Positions 1 through 7,297 of a DNA stretch of 14,410 nt are shown here, piece by piece. The notes below the pieces were generated by a model. That model saw only the letters and a list, made by a program, of their open reading frames with translations, made no database searches and had not been told where the DNA came from. The stretch covers positions 1 through 14,410 of the forward strand of contig JAEMPK010000013.1 in NCBI GenBank assembly GCA_022759345.1. Direction: 5' to 3'. This DNA is from Pyrobaculum sp. GTDB taxonomy: Archaea; Thermoproteota; Thermoprotei; Thermoproteales; Thermoproteaceae. Made by a program: the position numbers and the translations under genes. Every line of letters begins with the position of its first letter. Within the stretch, counting starts at the first letter, position 1.

Positions 1-836
1 AGCCTAGGGGAGGTCTCTCTGACGAACTCCACGAGGCTTGGGAAGTCGCTGTGGTCGCTGAGCGGGATGCCGTAGACGCCCTCCTCGGCCGCCCTCCTCC
101 TGAGCCCCTCCTCTGCATACCACCCGCTCACCTCTATCTTGAAGCGGCGGGGCGGCGCCGATCGGAGGCTTGGGACTATGATTACGTCGCCGCCTCCGCC
201 GGTGGAGATGCCGAACGCTCTGTTGTACCTAGCCACTGAGGCGTGCGCGCCCGCCCTGGCGCCGAGGAGTTTCGCTACCTCCTGCGCCTTGCCCAACGGA
301 TACGCCGCGATGGCGACGCCTCCGTCTCCCGCGTACTTTTCCACGACGTCGAGGAGCTCGTTGTAGAGCTCGGCGCGGTTGGGGAAGACATATGTCGGGT
401 CGCCGTAGGTGGCCTCCATAACCAATACGTCGGGCCTCTCCACAGGCTCTGCGGCGTCGGTCAGGATGGTTCCCGTCGTGTTGAAGTCTCCGGTGAACAA
501 AATCTGCAAGCCGTCGACCTCCACCAAGTACATCACGCTGCCCAGTATATGCCCCGCATCAAACACGGCGATTTGCGCCCCGTCAACTTCCACAACGTCG
601 CCGGGGGCCACCGTCATACGTCTCGTCGGCACGCCGCCCAGCCGTATCGACATGGCGGTAAACGTCTCCCGAGTCGCCACTACCCTATGCCGCAGTACAT
701 AACGCGACATGTGGTCGCTGTGTCCGTGAGTCACAAGCACAAAGTCCACAGACCCCCTGATGGGGCCCGTGGGGTCTACGACAAACCTAACCCTAGAACC
801 CTCCACGTATATGCCTCTGTCGTAAAAAATATTCAT
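1..836 (-). CDS. MBL-fold exonuclease / mRNA 3'-end processing factor-like metallohydrolase (3' end outside window)
   Basis: The ATG at 836-834 opens a frame that runs off the left edge after about 278 codons, so the C-terminus is missing. Zinc-ligand motifs of the metallo-beta-lactamase fold are visible: H37-G-H39-S-D41-H42, His96 in AGHILGS and Asp117 in FTGDF. Later come EATYGDP, AAYPLGKAQE, SGWYAEEGLRRR and PLSDHSDFPSLVEF. The second half resembles the short beta-CASP-like part of SNM1-type and DNA-ligase-associated exonucleases, with the SDHSD histidine as the late metal ligand. The expected activity is zinc-dependent cleavage of RNA or DNA in the cytoplasm. The start is supported by a TATA element about 24 nt upstream (855-864) with no leader. 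RNA rather than DNA as substrate cannot be decided from sequence. Confidence 0.85.
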   Translation of the reverse strand, partial: MNIFYDRGIYVEGSRVRFVVDPTGPIRGSVDFVLVTHGHSDHMSRYVLRHRVVATRETFTAMSIRLGGVPTRRMTVAPGDVVEVDGAQIAVFDAGHILGSVMYLVEVDGLQILFTGDFNTTGTILTDAAEPVERPDVLVMEATYGDPTYVFPNRAELYNELLDVVEKYAGDGGVAIAAYPLGKAQEVAKLLGARAGAHASVARYNRAFGISTGGGGDVIIVPSLRSAPPRRFKIEVSGWYAEEGLRRRAAEEGVYGIPLSDHSDFPSLVEFVRETSPR

Positions 837-854
837 CGCAACCCGTCAACACAC

Positions 855-864
855 AATTTTTATA
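855..864. promoter_or_regulatory. TATA element, possibly bidirectional (MBL gene on -, candidate C/D RNA on +)
   Basis: AATTTTTATA on the plus strand reads TATAAAAATT on the minus strand. Its centre lies about 24 nt from the MBL ATG (836) and about 26 nt from the C box of the candidate guide RNA at 886. Both distances match archaeal TATA-to-start spacing, so one element could fire both ways. Inferred from spacing only. Confidence 0.55.
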
Positions 865-881
865 CATCGCCACCAATCTCC

Positions 882-940
882 TCTCATGATGTGGTGTCCC
901 TTTGCTGAGCTTGTGAGGAGGTACGCCACAGCCTGATTGA
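882..940 (+). ncRNA. Candidate C/D box 2'-O-methylation guide sRNA, antisense to the thiI 3' end
   Basis: The boxes lie in canonical order and spacing. The C box is ATGATGT at 886-892 (6/7 to RUGAUGA), followed by a 12-nt guide (893-904) and D' CTGA at 905-908. A 4-nt spacer leads to C' GTGAGGA at 913-919 (6/7), a 13-nt guide (920-932) and D CTGA at 933-936. A plus-strand TATA element (855-864) sits about 26 nt upstream of the C box. C/D sRNAs of this size guide fibrillarin methylation in archaea and are abundant in Pyrobaculum. The D+5 rule predicts targets CAAAGGGACACC (methylated at the first G) and GCUGUGGCGUACC (methylated at the second U). I did not recognise either site in rRNA or tRNA. 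The RNA lies opposite the last 19 codons of thiI, where that protein stops looking like a rhodanese. Both C boxes are imperfect. Confidence 0.6.
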
Positions 941-2338
941 ATACGCCTTTATGCCAAGTTTGCGGAGGCTCTCCGCCACGTCGAGGCTGAGCCCCCCGCC
1001 GTAGCAGTAGAAGACGTAGGTCTTGTCGCGGCCCATTCTGTCGACGAGCGAAAGGACATCCTCCGGATCGGCCCTTACTGCGCCGGGAAGATGCCACCGT
1101 CTGTAGGACTCCCCATCTCTTAAGTCCACCACCACCGCGTCTGGGGGCAACTCCCCGATTTCTATGTCCTGCGGCGGCGTCAAAGACTTTATGTATTCGT
1201 CGAGCTCTCTCTTGCGCAGTATCTTCACGTTCTTCACAACCTCCTCAACTGCGTCGCGTATGGCCAAGTCTATCTCCTCCACCTCCTCTCTCGTCGCCCA
1301 CTTCCTAGGCCTCCGGCTGAACACCGCGCAGTACTCGGGCAACCTCGTCGAAAGTTCGTACGTCCCTATCCTCTGCGCCAGCTTCACAATTTCGTCTTTG
1401 TCCATGCCTATCAGCGGCCTCAGCAGGGGCATTTCAAGCCCCCTCTCGATGGCGGCTAATGCCTGTAGCGTCTGTGAGGAGACTTGTCCCAGCGACTCGC
1501 CCGTGACGAGGGCGGCCGCCTTCACCACACGCGCCGCCTCGGCGGCGGCGAGGTAGAGCCCCCTCTTAAACGCTATGTTCCACAACTCCTCTCTGACGCC
1601 TCTCCTAATGGCCTTGGCGAGGGGGCCGCAGTCGGCCACGGCGACGCGGGCGTTGTAGCCGTAGGACCAAGACAGAAGCGTCTTTACCACCTCCAACACG
1701 CGCCTCAAGGCGAGGGTCCCGCCGAGGTTGCAGTAAAAGACGTCGACATGGGCGCCGCGGCGCATCATCATCCACGCCGCCACGGGCGAGTCGATGCCGC
1801 CCGACACCAAGGCGAGGACCTTCCCCTCGGAGCCGAGCGGAAGGCCCCCAGGGCCCTCCAACACCTCCGTGTAGAGGTAGGCCCTCTTCCCCCTTATCTC
1901 GACATAAAGCTCCACCTCAGGCCGCTCCAGATCTACCTTCCCGCCTGCGGAGACGAGCGCCGCCCCTATCTTGGCGGCGGCGTCAAGAGACGTGAAGTTG
2001 TGGGCGCCCCATCTATGGACCCTTACTGCGAACCTTCGGCCCCGCACATCGTCGCCCCACAGCCTCGCCGCGGCCTCGGCCACCTCATCTAAATTACTAA
2101 ATCTAATTAGATAGGTGGGGCTCACAGACTTGACGCCGAAAACTCTCGACAAGACTTTCTTTAGACAATCCACGTCGCCCCACGCATAAAACCTGCCGGG
2201 CTCCCAAGTGAATTTAGCGCCGCCGCACTCCTCAGCCGCCTCCTTCATGGCGTTTAGCAGTAGCCGTTCCATCTCTTTCCTAGTCCAGCCCCTCTTCACG
2301 CTGAGCTCACCGACTCGTACCAAGACGACTCTATCCAC
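884..2338 (-). CDS. thiI: ThiI: tRNA 4-thiouridine synthase / thiazole sulfurtransferase with C-terminal rhodanese domain
   Basis: ThiI adenylates U8 of tRNA and transfers persulfide sulfur to make 4-thiouridine; it can also supply sulfur for the thiamine thiazole. Numbered from the upstream ATG (2350), residues 1-170 form the N-terminal ferredoxin-like and THUMP part. The PP-loop is SGGIDSP at 183-189, with the ThiI signature TGESLGQVSSQT near 283. Cys341 (PEYCAVFS) matches the disulfide-partner Cys of the bacterial enzyme. A rhodanese domain from about 405 carries Cys449 in VFYCYGGG as the likely persulfide carrier. Many archaeal ThiI proteins lack this domain. I prefer the GTG at 2338: it is about 24 nt from the TATA centre, and the ATG at 2350 only about 11. 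It also gives an N-terminus nearer in length to E. coli ThiI. The last ~16 residues are polar and unlike a rhodanese, and overlap the candidate antisense RNA. Confidence 0.92.
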   Translation of the reverse strand: MDRVVLVRVGELSVKRGWTRKEMERLLLNAMKEAAEECGGAKFTWEPGRFYAWGDVDCLKKVLSRVFGVKSVSPTYLIRFSNLDEVAEAAARLWGDDVRGRRFAVRVHRWGAHNFTSLDAAAKIGAALVSAGGKVDLERPEVELYVEIRGKRAYLYTEVLEGPGGLPLGSEGKVLALVSGGIDSPVAAWMMMRRGAHVDVFYCNLGGTLALRRVLEVVKTLLSWSYGYNARVAVADCGPLAKAIRRGVREELWNIAFKRGLYLAAAEAARVVKAAALVTGESLGQVSSQTLQALAAIERGLEMPLLRPLIGMDKDEIVKLAQRIGTYELSTRLPEYCAVFSRRPRKWATREEVEEIDLAIRDAVEEVVKNVKILRKRELDEYIKSLTPPQDIEIGELPPDAVVVDLRDGESYRRWHLPGAVRADPEDVLSLVDRMGRDKTYVFYCYGGGLSLDVAESLRKLGIKAYSIRLWRTSSQAQQRDTTS

Positions 2339-2350
2339 AATAAGCCCCAT

Positions 2351-2537
2351 ACTGGCTTTTAAAAAACTACAAGGCCAAGTTGTTGTCGATTATGCCGACA
2401 CCTCCTCCATAAAAACGGCGGCGGTCGGTAGACACGACGAGCTAAAGGTAACGGAAGCTCTATTTGACGGAGTGGACAAGCGGGGATTGTTCGGCGATGG
2501 GAGTAAGTTGTCTATTTAAACGGCGAGAAGCTGTGGC
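2351..2537 (+). other. Intergenic region with a coding-like, start-less frame (2352-2519)
   Basis: Between thiI and the phosphorylase gene I see no gene with a start codon. A plus-strand frame is open to TAA at 2517-2519. From about 2376 to 2519 its codons are strongly purine-rich at position 1, with G in 23 of 47, as real genes usually are. The product would include VVVDYADTSSIKTA and a C-terminus of KRGLFGDGSKLSI. It has no ATG, GTG or TTG early in that stretch and I recognise no family. It may be the worn 3' end of a lost gene. TTTAAATAGA on the minus strand at 2511-2520 is a further TATA-like sequence with no evident gene. Confidence 0.3.
2356..2367 (-). promoter_or_regulatory. TATA box for thiI
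   Basis: The minus strand reads GTTTTTTAAAAG. Its centre is about 24 nt upstream of the GTG at 2338 and only about 11 nt upstream of the ATG at 2350. This favours the GTG as the start of a leaderless message. Confidence 0.55.
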
Positions 2538-3989
2538 CTAGAGGTAGCCGTACTCCCTGAACAGACGGTCCATGGCGAAGTACTCTCTAAAAGTGCGGTA
2601 CGCGTTGTATGCCACCTCCCAATAACGGCCGCTGTGGTAGGCGTCTAGCGCCTCTTCGACCTTCCTCCTAAACTCGTCGTATTCCCGCCGGTCTATGTCG
2701 GGCGAGTCGAGGGGGAGGAGTCTATCTCTGTCCTCGCCGAAGAGCCAGCCATTATAGCCGTCTGCCACCACCTCGACTACGGCGCCGTCTCGCGACGCGA
2801 CGGAGGGCACGCCGTTTACGCCGGCCTTCATAAACGACGTGCCTGACGCCTCCCAGCCGCTGAACGGCGTGAAAAGCCAGATGTCGGAAGCCCAGACGAT
2901 CCTCCGCGCAGTCTCCACGTCTAGGTCTGGGAAGTAGTACACATTGCCCATACGCGCGGCTTCCTTGAACTTCTTCATCATCTCGACGCCGTAGCGGTCG
3001 TCGGGATGGGCGCGGCCGCCGAGCAGAAAGACGACGTCTCTATTGACGTCCTCTATGAGCTGAAGCACGAAATGCGGACGTTTGTAGTGGGTCATACGCC
3101 TAGCCCACGACAAGACCACCTTTCCCCTAGCCTCCACGCCCAGGGCCCTAAGCGCCTCCTCCTTCACAGCCTCCCTCGCCCTCTTCAGCTCCTCTGGGCT
3201 TTTTACGTCTGCGACTTTGGGATGCTCCCACCGCGGAATCTCAACGGCGTTTGTCACCGGCCTTATCTTGTGGCAGTGGTGCGGGAAGGTGTTGCAGGTC
3301 AACTTCACCATTTTCTTTGACACCACCACGCCCTCGGCCGCCATGGCGAGCCCGAGCTCCGTCAACACAACCGGCTCCATCGCCATCTCGAAGCCGAACT
3401 CGTCTCTGAAAAACCTCCGGTGGAAGGTGGGGTGGCCCCACGGGGCAGGCGTATGGATGACGAGCCTAGCCCTTGGATGCCTCTTGAAAAACAGCGCCAA
3501 GACAGTGTAGGCCTCTTGCAGGTCTAGGTACTTTACCCTGTCCCACCCCACGAACCGCTCTACGTACTCCACGGCCGCCTTCGCCAAGATCACGTATTTG
3601 TAGAATCTGTCGGCTTCTGTGTCCTCTTGGTAAAGTTTCCTCGTCGCCTTGACGGCCCACTCCGGTTTCTCCACCTTTACAAACACCGCAGTTGCCGTGT
3701 TGAGCTTGTATGCGTAATAGGAGACGGAGACGGTGTCCCCCCTCACCGCAAACTCGGCGCCGCCGACCTTCGCGAGTTTCTCAAGTGGGTTGGGCTCAGC
3801 TGCCGGGATGAGATCTCCGTTTTCCTCTCTATACTTCACATAGCCCTCGGGGTAAAACAACGTGATGACGGTGTAAGGCACGCCTAGTCTCGCCGCGGCG
3901 TAGAACTTGTCGGCCTCCAACACGCCGAGACCCCCGGCGAAGTTCTTCAGAAAGTCGACGCCGAGTTCAGGCGTTATCGAGATAATCAT
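2538..3989 (-). CDS. glgP: Alpha-glucan (maltodextrin/glycogen) phosphorylase, short GT35 form
   Basis: It releases glucose-1-phosphate from alpha-1,4-glucan using phosphate and pyridoxal phosphate. At 483 residues it is much shorter than the ~800-residue animal and E. coli enzymes but fits the short archaeal class. Motifs in order: GGLGVLEADKFY (19-30), a glycogen-phosphorylase N-terminal motif; IHTPAPWGHPTFH near 178-190; DEFGFEM near 196-202; WARRMTHYKRPHF (295-307), the basic phosphate/glucan site; and EASGTSFMK, whose Lys388 matches the PLP-binding lysine of EASGTGNMK. The C-terminal lobe has NGWLFG. The ATG at 3989 is supported by a TATA box about 25 nt upstream. The gene lies 30 nt downstream of the AOR gene on the same strand but appears to have its own promoter. 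With the amylase and glycogen synthase nearby, a storage-glucan role is likely. Confidence 0.88.
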   Translation of the reverse strand: MIISITPELGVDFLKNFAGGLGVLEADKFYAAARLGVPYTVITLFYPEGYVKYREENGDLIPAAEPNPLEKLAKVGGAEFAVRGDTVSVSYYAYKLNTATAVFVKVEKPEWAVKATRKLYQEDTEADRFYKYVILAKAAVEYVERFVGWDRVKYLDLQEAYTVLALFFKRHPRARLVIHTPAPWGHPTFHRRFFRDEFGFEMAMEPVVLTELGLAMAAEGVVVSKKMVKLTCNTFPHHCHKIRPVTNAVEIPRWEHPKVADVKSPEELKRAREAVKEEALRALGVEARGKVVLSWARRMTHYKRPHFVLQLIEDVNRDVVFLLGGRAHPDDRYGVEMMKKFKEAARMGNVYYFPDLDVETARRIVWASDIWLFTPFSGWEASGTSFMKAGVNGVPSVASRDGAVVEVVADGYNGWLFGEDRDRLLPLDSPDIDRREYDEFRRKVEEALDAYHSGRYWEVAYNAYRTFREYFAMDRLFREYGYL

Positions 3990-4009
3990 GTAGGCCGAGA
4001 GGAGGCCTC

Positions 4010-4019
4010 TATTAAAAAG
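4010..4019 (-). promoter_or_regulatory. TATA box for glgP
   Basis: The minus strand reads CTTTTTAATA, centred about 25 nt upstream of the glgP ATG. It lies directly after the AOR stop codon (4022-4020), so the T-run could also help end AOR transcription. Confidence 0.65.
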
Positions 4020-5846
4020 TTAGTGAACCTCCACCACTCTCTCCAGCTGGGGCACTACGTAGTCGAGACCCAGCTTCCTCAAGGCCTCCCTCGTCGGCAC
4101 GCCGTTTCTGTCCCAGCCCCTAATCTCGTAGTAGTAGTCGAGTAGCTTGTTGTAGCCGTCGTAGTCCAGGTGGGCCCCCTTCAACGGGCCTTTAGTCAAT
4201 GGTTGCTTAAACCATTTGGCAGGCGGCATGTCGAGCTCTCTGCTCCACCAGCCGTATTCTCTAATCCAAAAAGCCCTAATCAAGGCGTATATGCGGTCGC
4301 CCACTTCGTTGAAGTAATCCGGCGTGGCGTCTACGCCCGTGGCCGCCTTAAACAGCCTTGGGTACCAATCCAGCGAAAGTCCTACCTCAACCCAGGGGAA
4401 GCGGCAACCCACGAAGGCCTCAAACCAGCCTCCCCTTATACGCTGTAGCTCAACAACCTTAGCCGCCTTCTCCCTCGTGTAGCCGAAGCGGTCTGTGCGG
4501 ACCTCCCAGGAGATGACCCACGCATCTTTGTGATGCGCGCCTATTGGCGACGTGGCGTATGCCAGCGCCATGGCGGGCGCCGCGTGGCAGTCATATGCGC
4601 TTACTTCAAGCCCCTTAGTGTGGATCGCGAACTCCTCCCCGCCGATCCTCTCCGCTATGCGCCTAACGCCCTCCGCCAGAAGATCGCCAACCCCCCTTCT
4701 GTATGCTATGTCGTATGCCAGTTGCTTAGCCGCCTCGTAGTCGCCCCACTCAACCACAAAACCCAGCTTTTCGCCGTAGCCCCTCTCGGAGGCCTCCATG
4801 ACGTAGCCAAGCACGTTCCCCAGCGAGATGGTGTCCATGCCCATGGTGTCTGCTATGCGGTTCAGCTCCGCGGCCTTGTGGAGCTCGCCGATACCTAGAT
4901 TCGAGCCCAGCATCGCTATGTTCTCGTAGTCGACCTCCACAGAGCCGGACTCGGCAGGGACCCAGTGGCCGCAAGCCATGAAACAGAGGGGACAAGACTT
5001 GAGATCCGTCTCGAACTTCTCCACCATGTTGCCGCCTATCTTAGCGAATTCGTCGAATTGACCCTCGGAGAAGTTGTAGGTGGGCAAGACGCTGGCCTCC
5101 TGGGCCCATTCGACAGTAGACGTTGTGCCCTGTCTCATCCAGAAGCTGTAGCTGGGGCTGGAGCTCCCCTCCTTAACCGCCTCAACGGCCAGCTTCTGAT
5201 ACGCGGCCTTGTCAGCCATCGGGATCTCGCCCCTGCCCTTCACAACAACCGCCTTGAGGTTCTTCGAGCCCATGACGGCGCCCATGCCCGGCCTCCCGCC
5301 GGACCGGCCCTTGTGGGAGATAACCGTGGCGTACCGCACGAGGTTCTCCCCGGCGGGCCCGATGGTGATGACCGCGGCGTCTCGGCCGTGGACCTTCTGC
5401 AACTTCTCCTCCACCGCCCACGCGTTGAGGCCCCAGTAGTCCCCGGCGTCTAGGATCTCCACCTTTCCGTCTTCTATGTAGATGTAAGACGGCTTCTCGG
5501 CTCTCCCCTCGACCACCAAGGCGTCGTAACCCGCCTTCCGGAGGTTCACGGCAGCCCAGCTACCTATGTTCCCGTCGCCGTAGCCTCCCGTCAACGGGCT
5601 CTTGGCCGCCACTACCAATTTGCCGAAGTTAGGACCTGGCAACCCCGTGAGAGGACCGGCGGCGAATATGAGTTTGTTATGTGGCGAGAGGGGGTCGACA
5701 CCTGGCGGTAATTCATCCCAAAGGATCTTGGCGGCGAGTCCGCGCCCGCCGATAAAGGCCTTGGCGACGGCGGCGTCGAGCTCTTGCACAACTACTTTCT
5801 TCCTGGTGAGATTCACCCTAAGTATCCTGCCTTGCCAACCAGGCAT
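4020..5846 (-). CDS. Aldehyde ferredoxin oxidoreductase family tungsten enzyme (AOR/GAPOR type)
   Basis: The family oxidises aldehydes to carboxylic acids with ferredoxin as acceptor, using a tungsten bis-pterin and a [4Fe-4S] cluster. The 608-residue protein starts at the conserved MPGWQGRILRVNLT (ATG 5846-5844); the open frame extends 24 codons upstream but that part covers the promoter. The AOR_N domain spans about 1-205, including GGRGLAAK, TGGYGDGNIG and RPGMGAVMGSKNLKAV. The AOR_C part carries CPLCFMAC (Cys285, Cys288, Cys292) and Cys481 in FVGCRFPW, the four cluster ligands. GAHHKDAW (437-444) occupies the place of the active-site histidine region. The substrate is undecided: its position among glucan genes makes a glyceraldehyde-3-phosphate oxidoreductase possible, but a broad aldehyde oxidoreductase fits equally. 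It is head-to-head with the GH57 gene over a 42-bp gap. Confidence 0.9.
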   Translation of the reverse strand: MPGWQGRILRVNLTRKKVVVQELDAAVAKAFIGGRGLAAKILWDELPPGVDPLSPHNKLIFAAGPLTGLPGPNFGKLVVAAKSPLTGGYGDGNIGSWAAVNLRKAGYDALVVEGRAEKPSYIYIEDGKVEILDAGDYWGLNAWAVEEKLQKVHGRDAAVITIGPAGENLVRYATVISHKGRSGGRPGMGAVMGSKNLKAVVVKGRGEIPMADKAAYQKLAVEAVKEGSSSPSYSFWMRQGTTSTVEWAQEASVLPTYNFSEGQFDEFAKIGGNMVEKFETDLKSCPLCFMACGHWVPAESGSVEVDYENIAMLGSNLGIGELHKAAELNRIADTMGMDTISLGNVLGYVMEASERGYGEKLGFVVEWGDYEAAKQLAYDIAYRRGVGDLLAEGVRRIAERIGGEEFAIHTKGLEVSAYDCHAAPAMALAYATSPIGAHHKDAWVISWEVRTDRFGYTREKAAKVVELQRIRGGWFEAFVGCRFPWVEVGLSLDWYPRLFKAATGVDATPDYFNEVGDRIYALIRAFWIREYGWWSRELDMPPAKWFKQPLTKGPLKGAHLDYDGYNKLLDYYYEIRGWDRNGVPTREALRKLGLDYVVPQLERVVEVH

Positions 5847-5862
5847 ATATTTAGCAATAATG

Positions 5863-5873
5863 ATATATTTAAG
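5863..5873. promoter_or_regulatory. Shared TATA element in the 42-bp AOR/GH57 divergent promoter
   Basis: ATATATTTAAG on plus reads CTTAAATATAT on minus. Its centre is about 22 nt from the AOR ATG (5846) and about 21 nt from the GH57 GTG (5889), so one near-palindromic A/T element seems to serve both genes. No separate second TATA box fits in the gap. Confidence 0.55.
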
Positions 5874-5888
5874 TCTCTTCGTTTGGAT

Positions 5889-7268
5889 GTGGAGGTAGTG
5901 TTGTTTTTTGAGGTGCATCAGCCGCGCCGCATCAGGCCGGACCTCTACCGCGTATATCCGAGGAAGCCCGTCGACTTTGAGATCTTCTACGAGGAGCTCA
6001 ACAAGGCGGTTTTTGAAAGAGTCGTGGAGAGGGTGTACCGTGGGGCCACCAAGATAATCCTAGAGGCGGCTCGGGAGACGCCTGGGTTTAAAGTCACCTT
6101 CAGCGTAAGTGGGCTGGCGCTGGAGCAACTCAGAAGGTGGGCCCCCGACGTGTTGGAGATGTTCCGGGAGCTGGCGTCTAGAGAAGCGGCGGAGTTCACA
6201 GCGCAGACCTACTTCCACAGCTTGGCCTGGTTCGTGGACCGGGGCGAGTTTAGAGAGCAGGTGGAGATGCAGGTGGAGGCCGTGGAGGAGCTCATAGGCT
6301 ACAAGCCGCGCGCCGCGGAGAACACAGAGTTCATCTTCAACAACGACGTGGCCTGCTTCCTGTACTCCATGGGCTTCTCCACCGTCTTGACAGAGGGCGT
6401 GGACTGGGTGCTGGGGTGGAGGTCGCCTAACTACGTGTACCGGGCGTGGGGGTGCGACGCCAGGGTGTTGGTGAGGAACTACCGCCTAAGCGACGACATC
6501 GGTTTTAGATTCGGCGCCAGGTGGTGGGACCAGTGGCCTCTCACCGCCGACAAATACGCCGCGTGGCTGGAGGCGACGCCGGGAGACCTCGTCTTTATAG
6601 CGGTCGACTACGAAACCTTTGGAGAACACCACTGGCCCGAGTCGGGCATCCACGAGTTTCTGCGCTGGTTGCCTAGGGAGGTGGCGAAGAGGCCTAGGCT
6701 GAGGTTCGCCACGGTGTCTGAGGCCGCCTCTAGACACCCCCCGAGGGACGTGTACGACGTGCCTCCCTGGGCCACCATAAGCTGGGCCGACGAACGCGAC
6801 CTCTCTGCTTGGCTCGGCAACGAGCTCCAGAGAAACGCCTTTGCCCTTCTGTCTTGGCTCTACCCATACGCCAAGGCGATAGGCGGCGAAGTTCTGCGGC
6901 TTTGGCGCGACTTATCCACAAGCGATCACCTCTACTACCAAGCCACTAAGACGGGGCCGGCAGGGGAGGTCCACTCATACTTCAGCCCCTACGGCTCTGC
7001 CCACAAGGCCCACGACGTATACATGGCGGCGCTCTCCGCCCTACTTCTGCACATCAGGGAGAGGTGGAGCCTAGAGGCCGCCGAGAGGCTCCGCCTCAAC
7101 GACGAAAGGTGTTTCCACGGCGGAGGCGTCAAGTTGTGTTCGCTTTCGGATCTACGCGCAACAGACGCCGGGTTTAGACAACGCCACAGACGAGATCTGT
7201 TGAAGTGGTTGGTGGACGTCTTCCTTCTGACGCCTGAGGAGGCGGAGGAGGTTTTGACTCTACGATAG
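5889..7268 (+). CDS. GH57 family alpha-amylase / glucan-modifying hydrolase
   Basis: Retaining alpha-1,4-glucan hydrolase or transferase of the GH57 (beta/alpha)7-barrel family. Numbered from the GTG at 5889, it has EVHQPRR with His10 (region 1), TYFHSLAWF near 107-115, AENTEFIFNN with Glu147 as likely nucleophile, and VDYETFGEHHW with Asp240 as likely acid/base. These are the forms seen in the MJ1611-type alpha-amylase subfamily rather than in GH57 branching enzymes, and 459 residues fits that subfamily. The start is inferred: the open frame reaches back to 5784, but that covers the AOR 5' end and promoter. GTG 5889 is about 21 nt from the shared TATA and gives the expected MEVVLFFEVHQP N-terminus; GTG 5898 is an alternative. 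I see no signal peptide, so the enzyme is probably cytoplasmic. GT5 follows after 29 nt on the same strand. Confidence 0.88.
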   Translation: MEVVLFFEVHQPRRIRPDLYRVYPRKPVDFEIFYEELNKAVFERVVERVYRGATKIILEAARETPGFKVTFSVSGLALEQLRRWAPDVLEMFRELASREAAEFTAQTYFHSLAWFVDRGEFREQVEMQVEAVEELIGYKPRAAENTEFIFNNDVACFLYSMGFSTVLTEGVDWVLGWRSPNYVYRAWGCDARVLVRNYRLSDDIGFRFGARWWDQWPLTADKYAAWLEATPGDLVFIAVDYETFGEHHWPESGIHEFLRWLPREVAKRPRLRFATVSEAASRHPPRDVYDVPPWATISWADERDLSAWLGNELQRNAFALLSWLYPYAKAIGGEVLRLWRDLSTSDHLYYQATKTGPAGEVHSYFSPYGSAHKAHDVYMAALSALLLHIRERWSLEAAERLRLNDERCFHGGGVKLCSLSDLRATDAGFRQRHRRDLLKWLVDVFLLTPEEAEEVLTLR

Positions 7269-7279
7269 GCTTTTCTACA
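7263..7279 (+). repeat. 17-nt sequence repeated at 11242-11258 (opposite strand)
   Basis: CGATAGGCTTTTCTACA spans the last codons of GH57 and the start of the GH57-GT5 gap. The identical 17-mer occurs on the minus strand at 11258-11242, downstream of secY. Read in the same frame, the surroundings also agree at protein level (DRLFYTSPYV here, DRLFYSSGYV there). Confidence 0.6.
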
Positions 7280-7297
7280 CGTCTCCCTACGTCGTCA

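Noticed and set aside
243..908. 221-codon open frame on the plus strand
   Set aside because: It lies opposite the MBL gene, whose motifs are clear. The product is His/Arg/Pro-rich with no recognisable domain.
1750..1775. Tandem CATCAT run
   Set aside because: It encodes the Met-Met-Met of ThiI just after the PP-loop. No repeat array surrounds it.
1484..2092. 202-codon open frame on the plus strand opposite thiI
   Set aside because: Shadow of a GC-rich gene. No domain, and the minus-strand ThiI motifs are complete.
5784..5888. 35-codon N-terminal extension of the GH57 protein
   Set aside because: It overlaps the AOR 5' end and the TATA element. The conserved protein begins at about MEVVLFFEVHQP.
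5847..5918. 24-codon N-terminal extension of the AOR protein
   Set aside because: It runs through the divergent promoter, and the family starts at MPGW-type sequence, so the ATG at 5846 is preferred.
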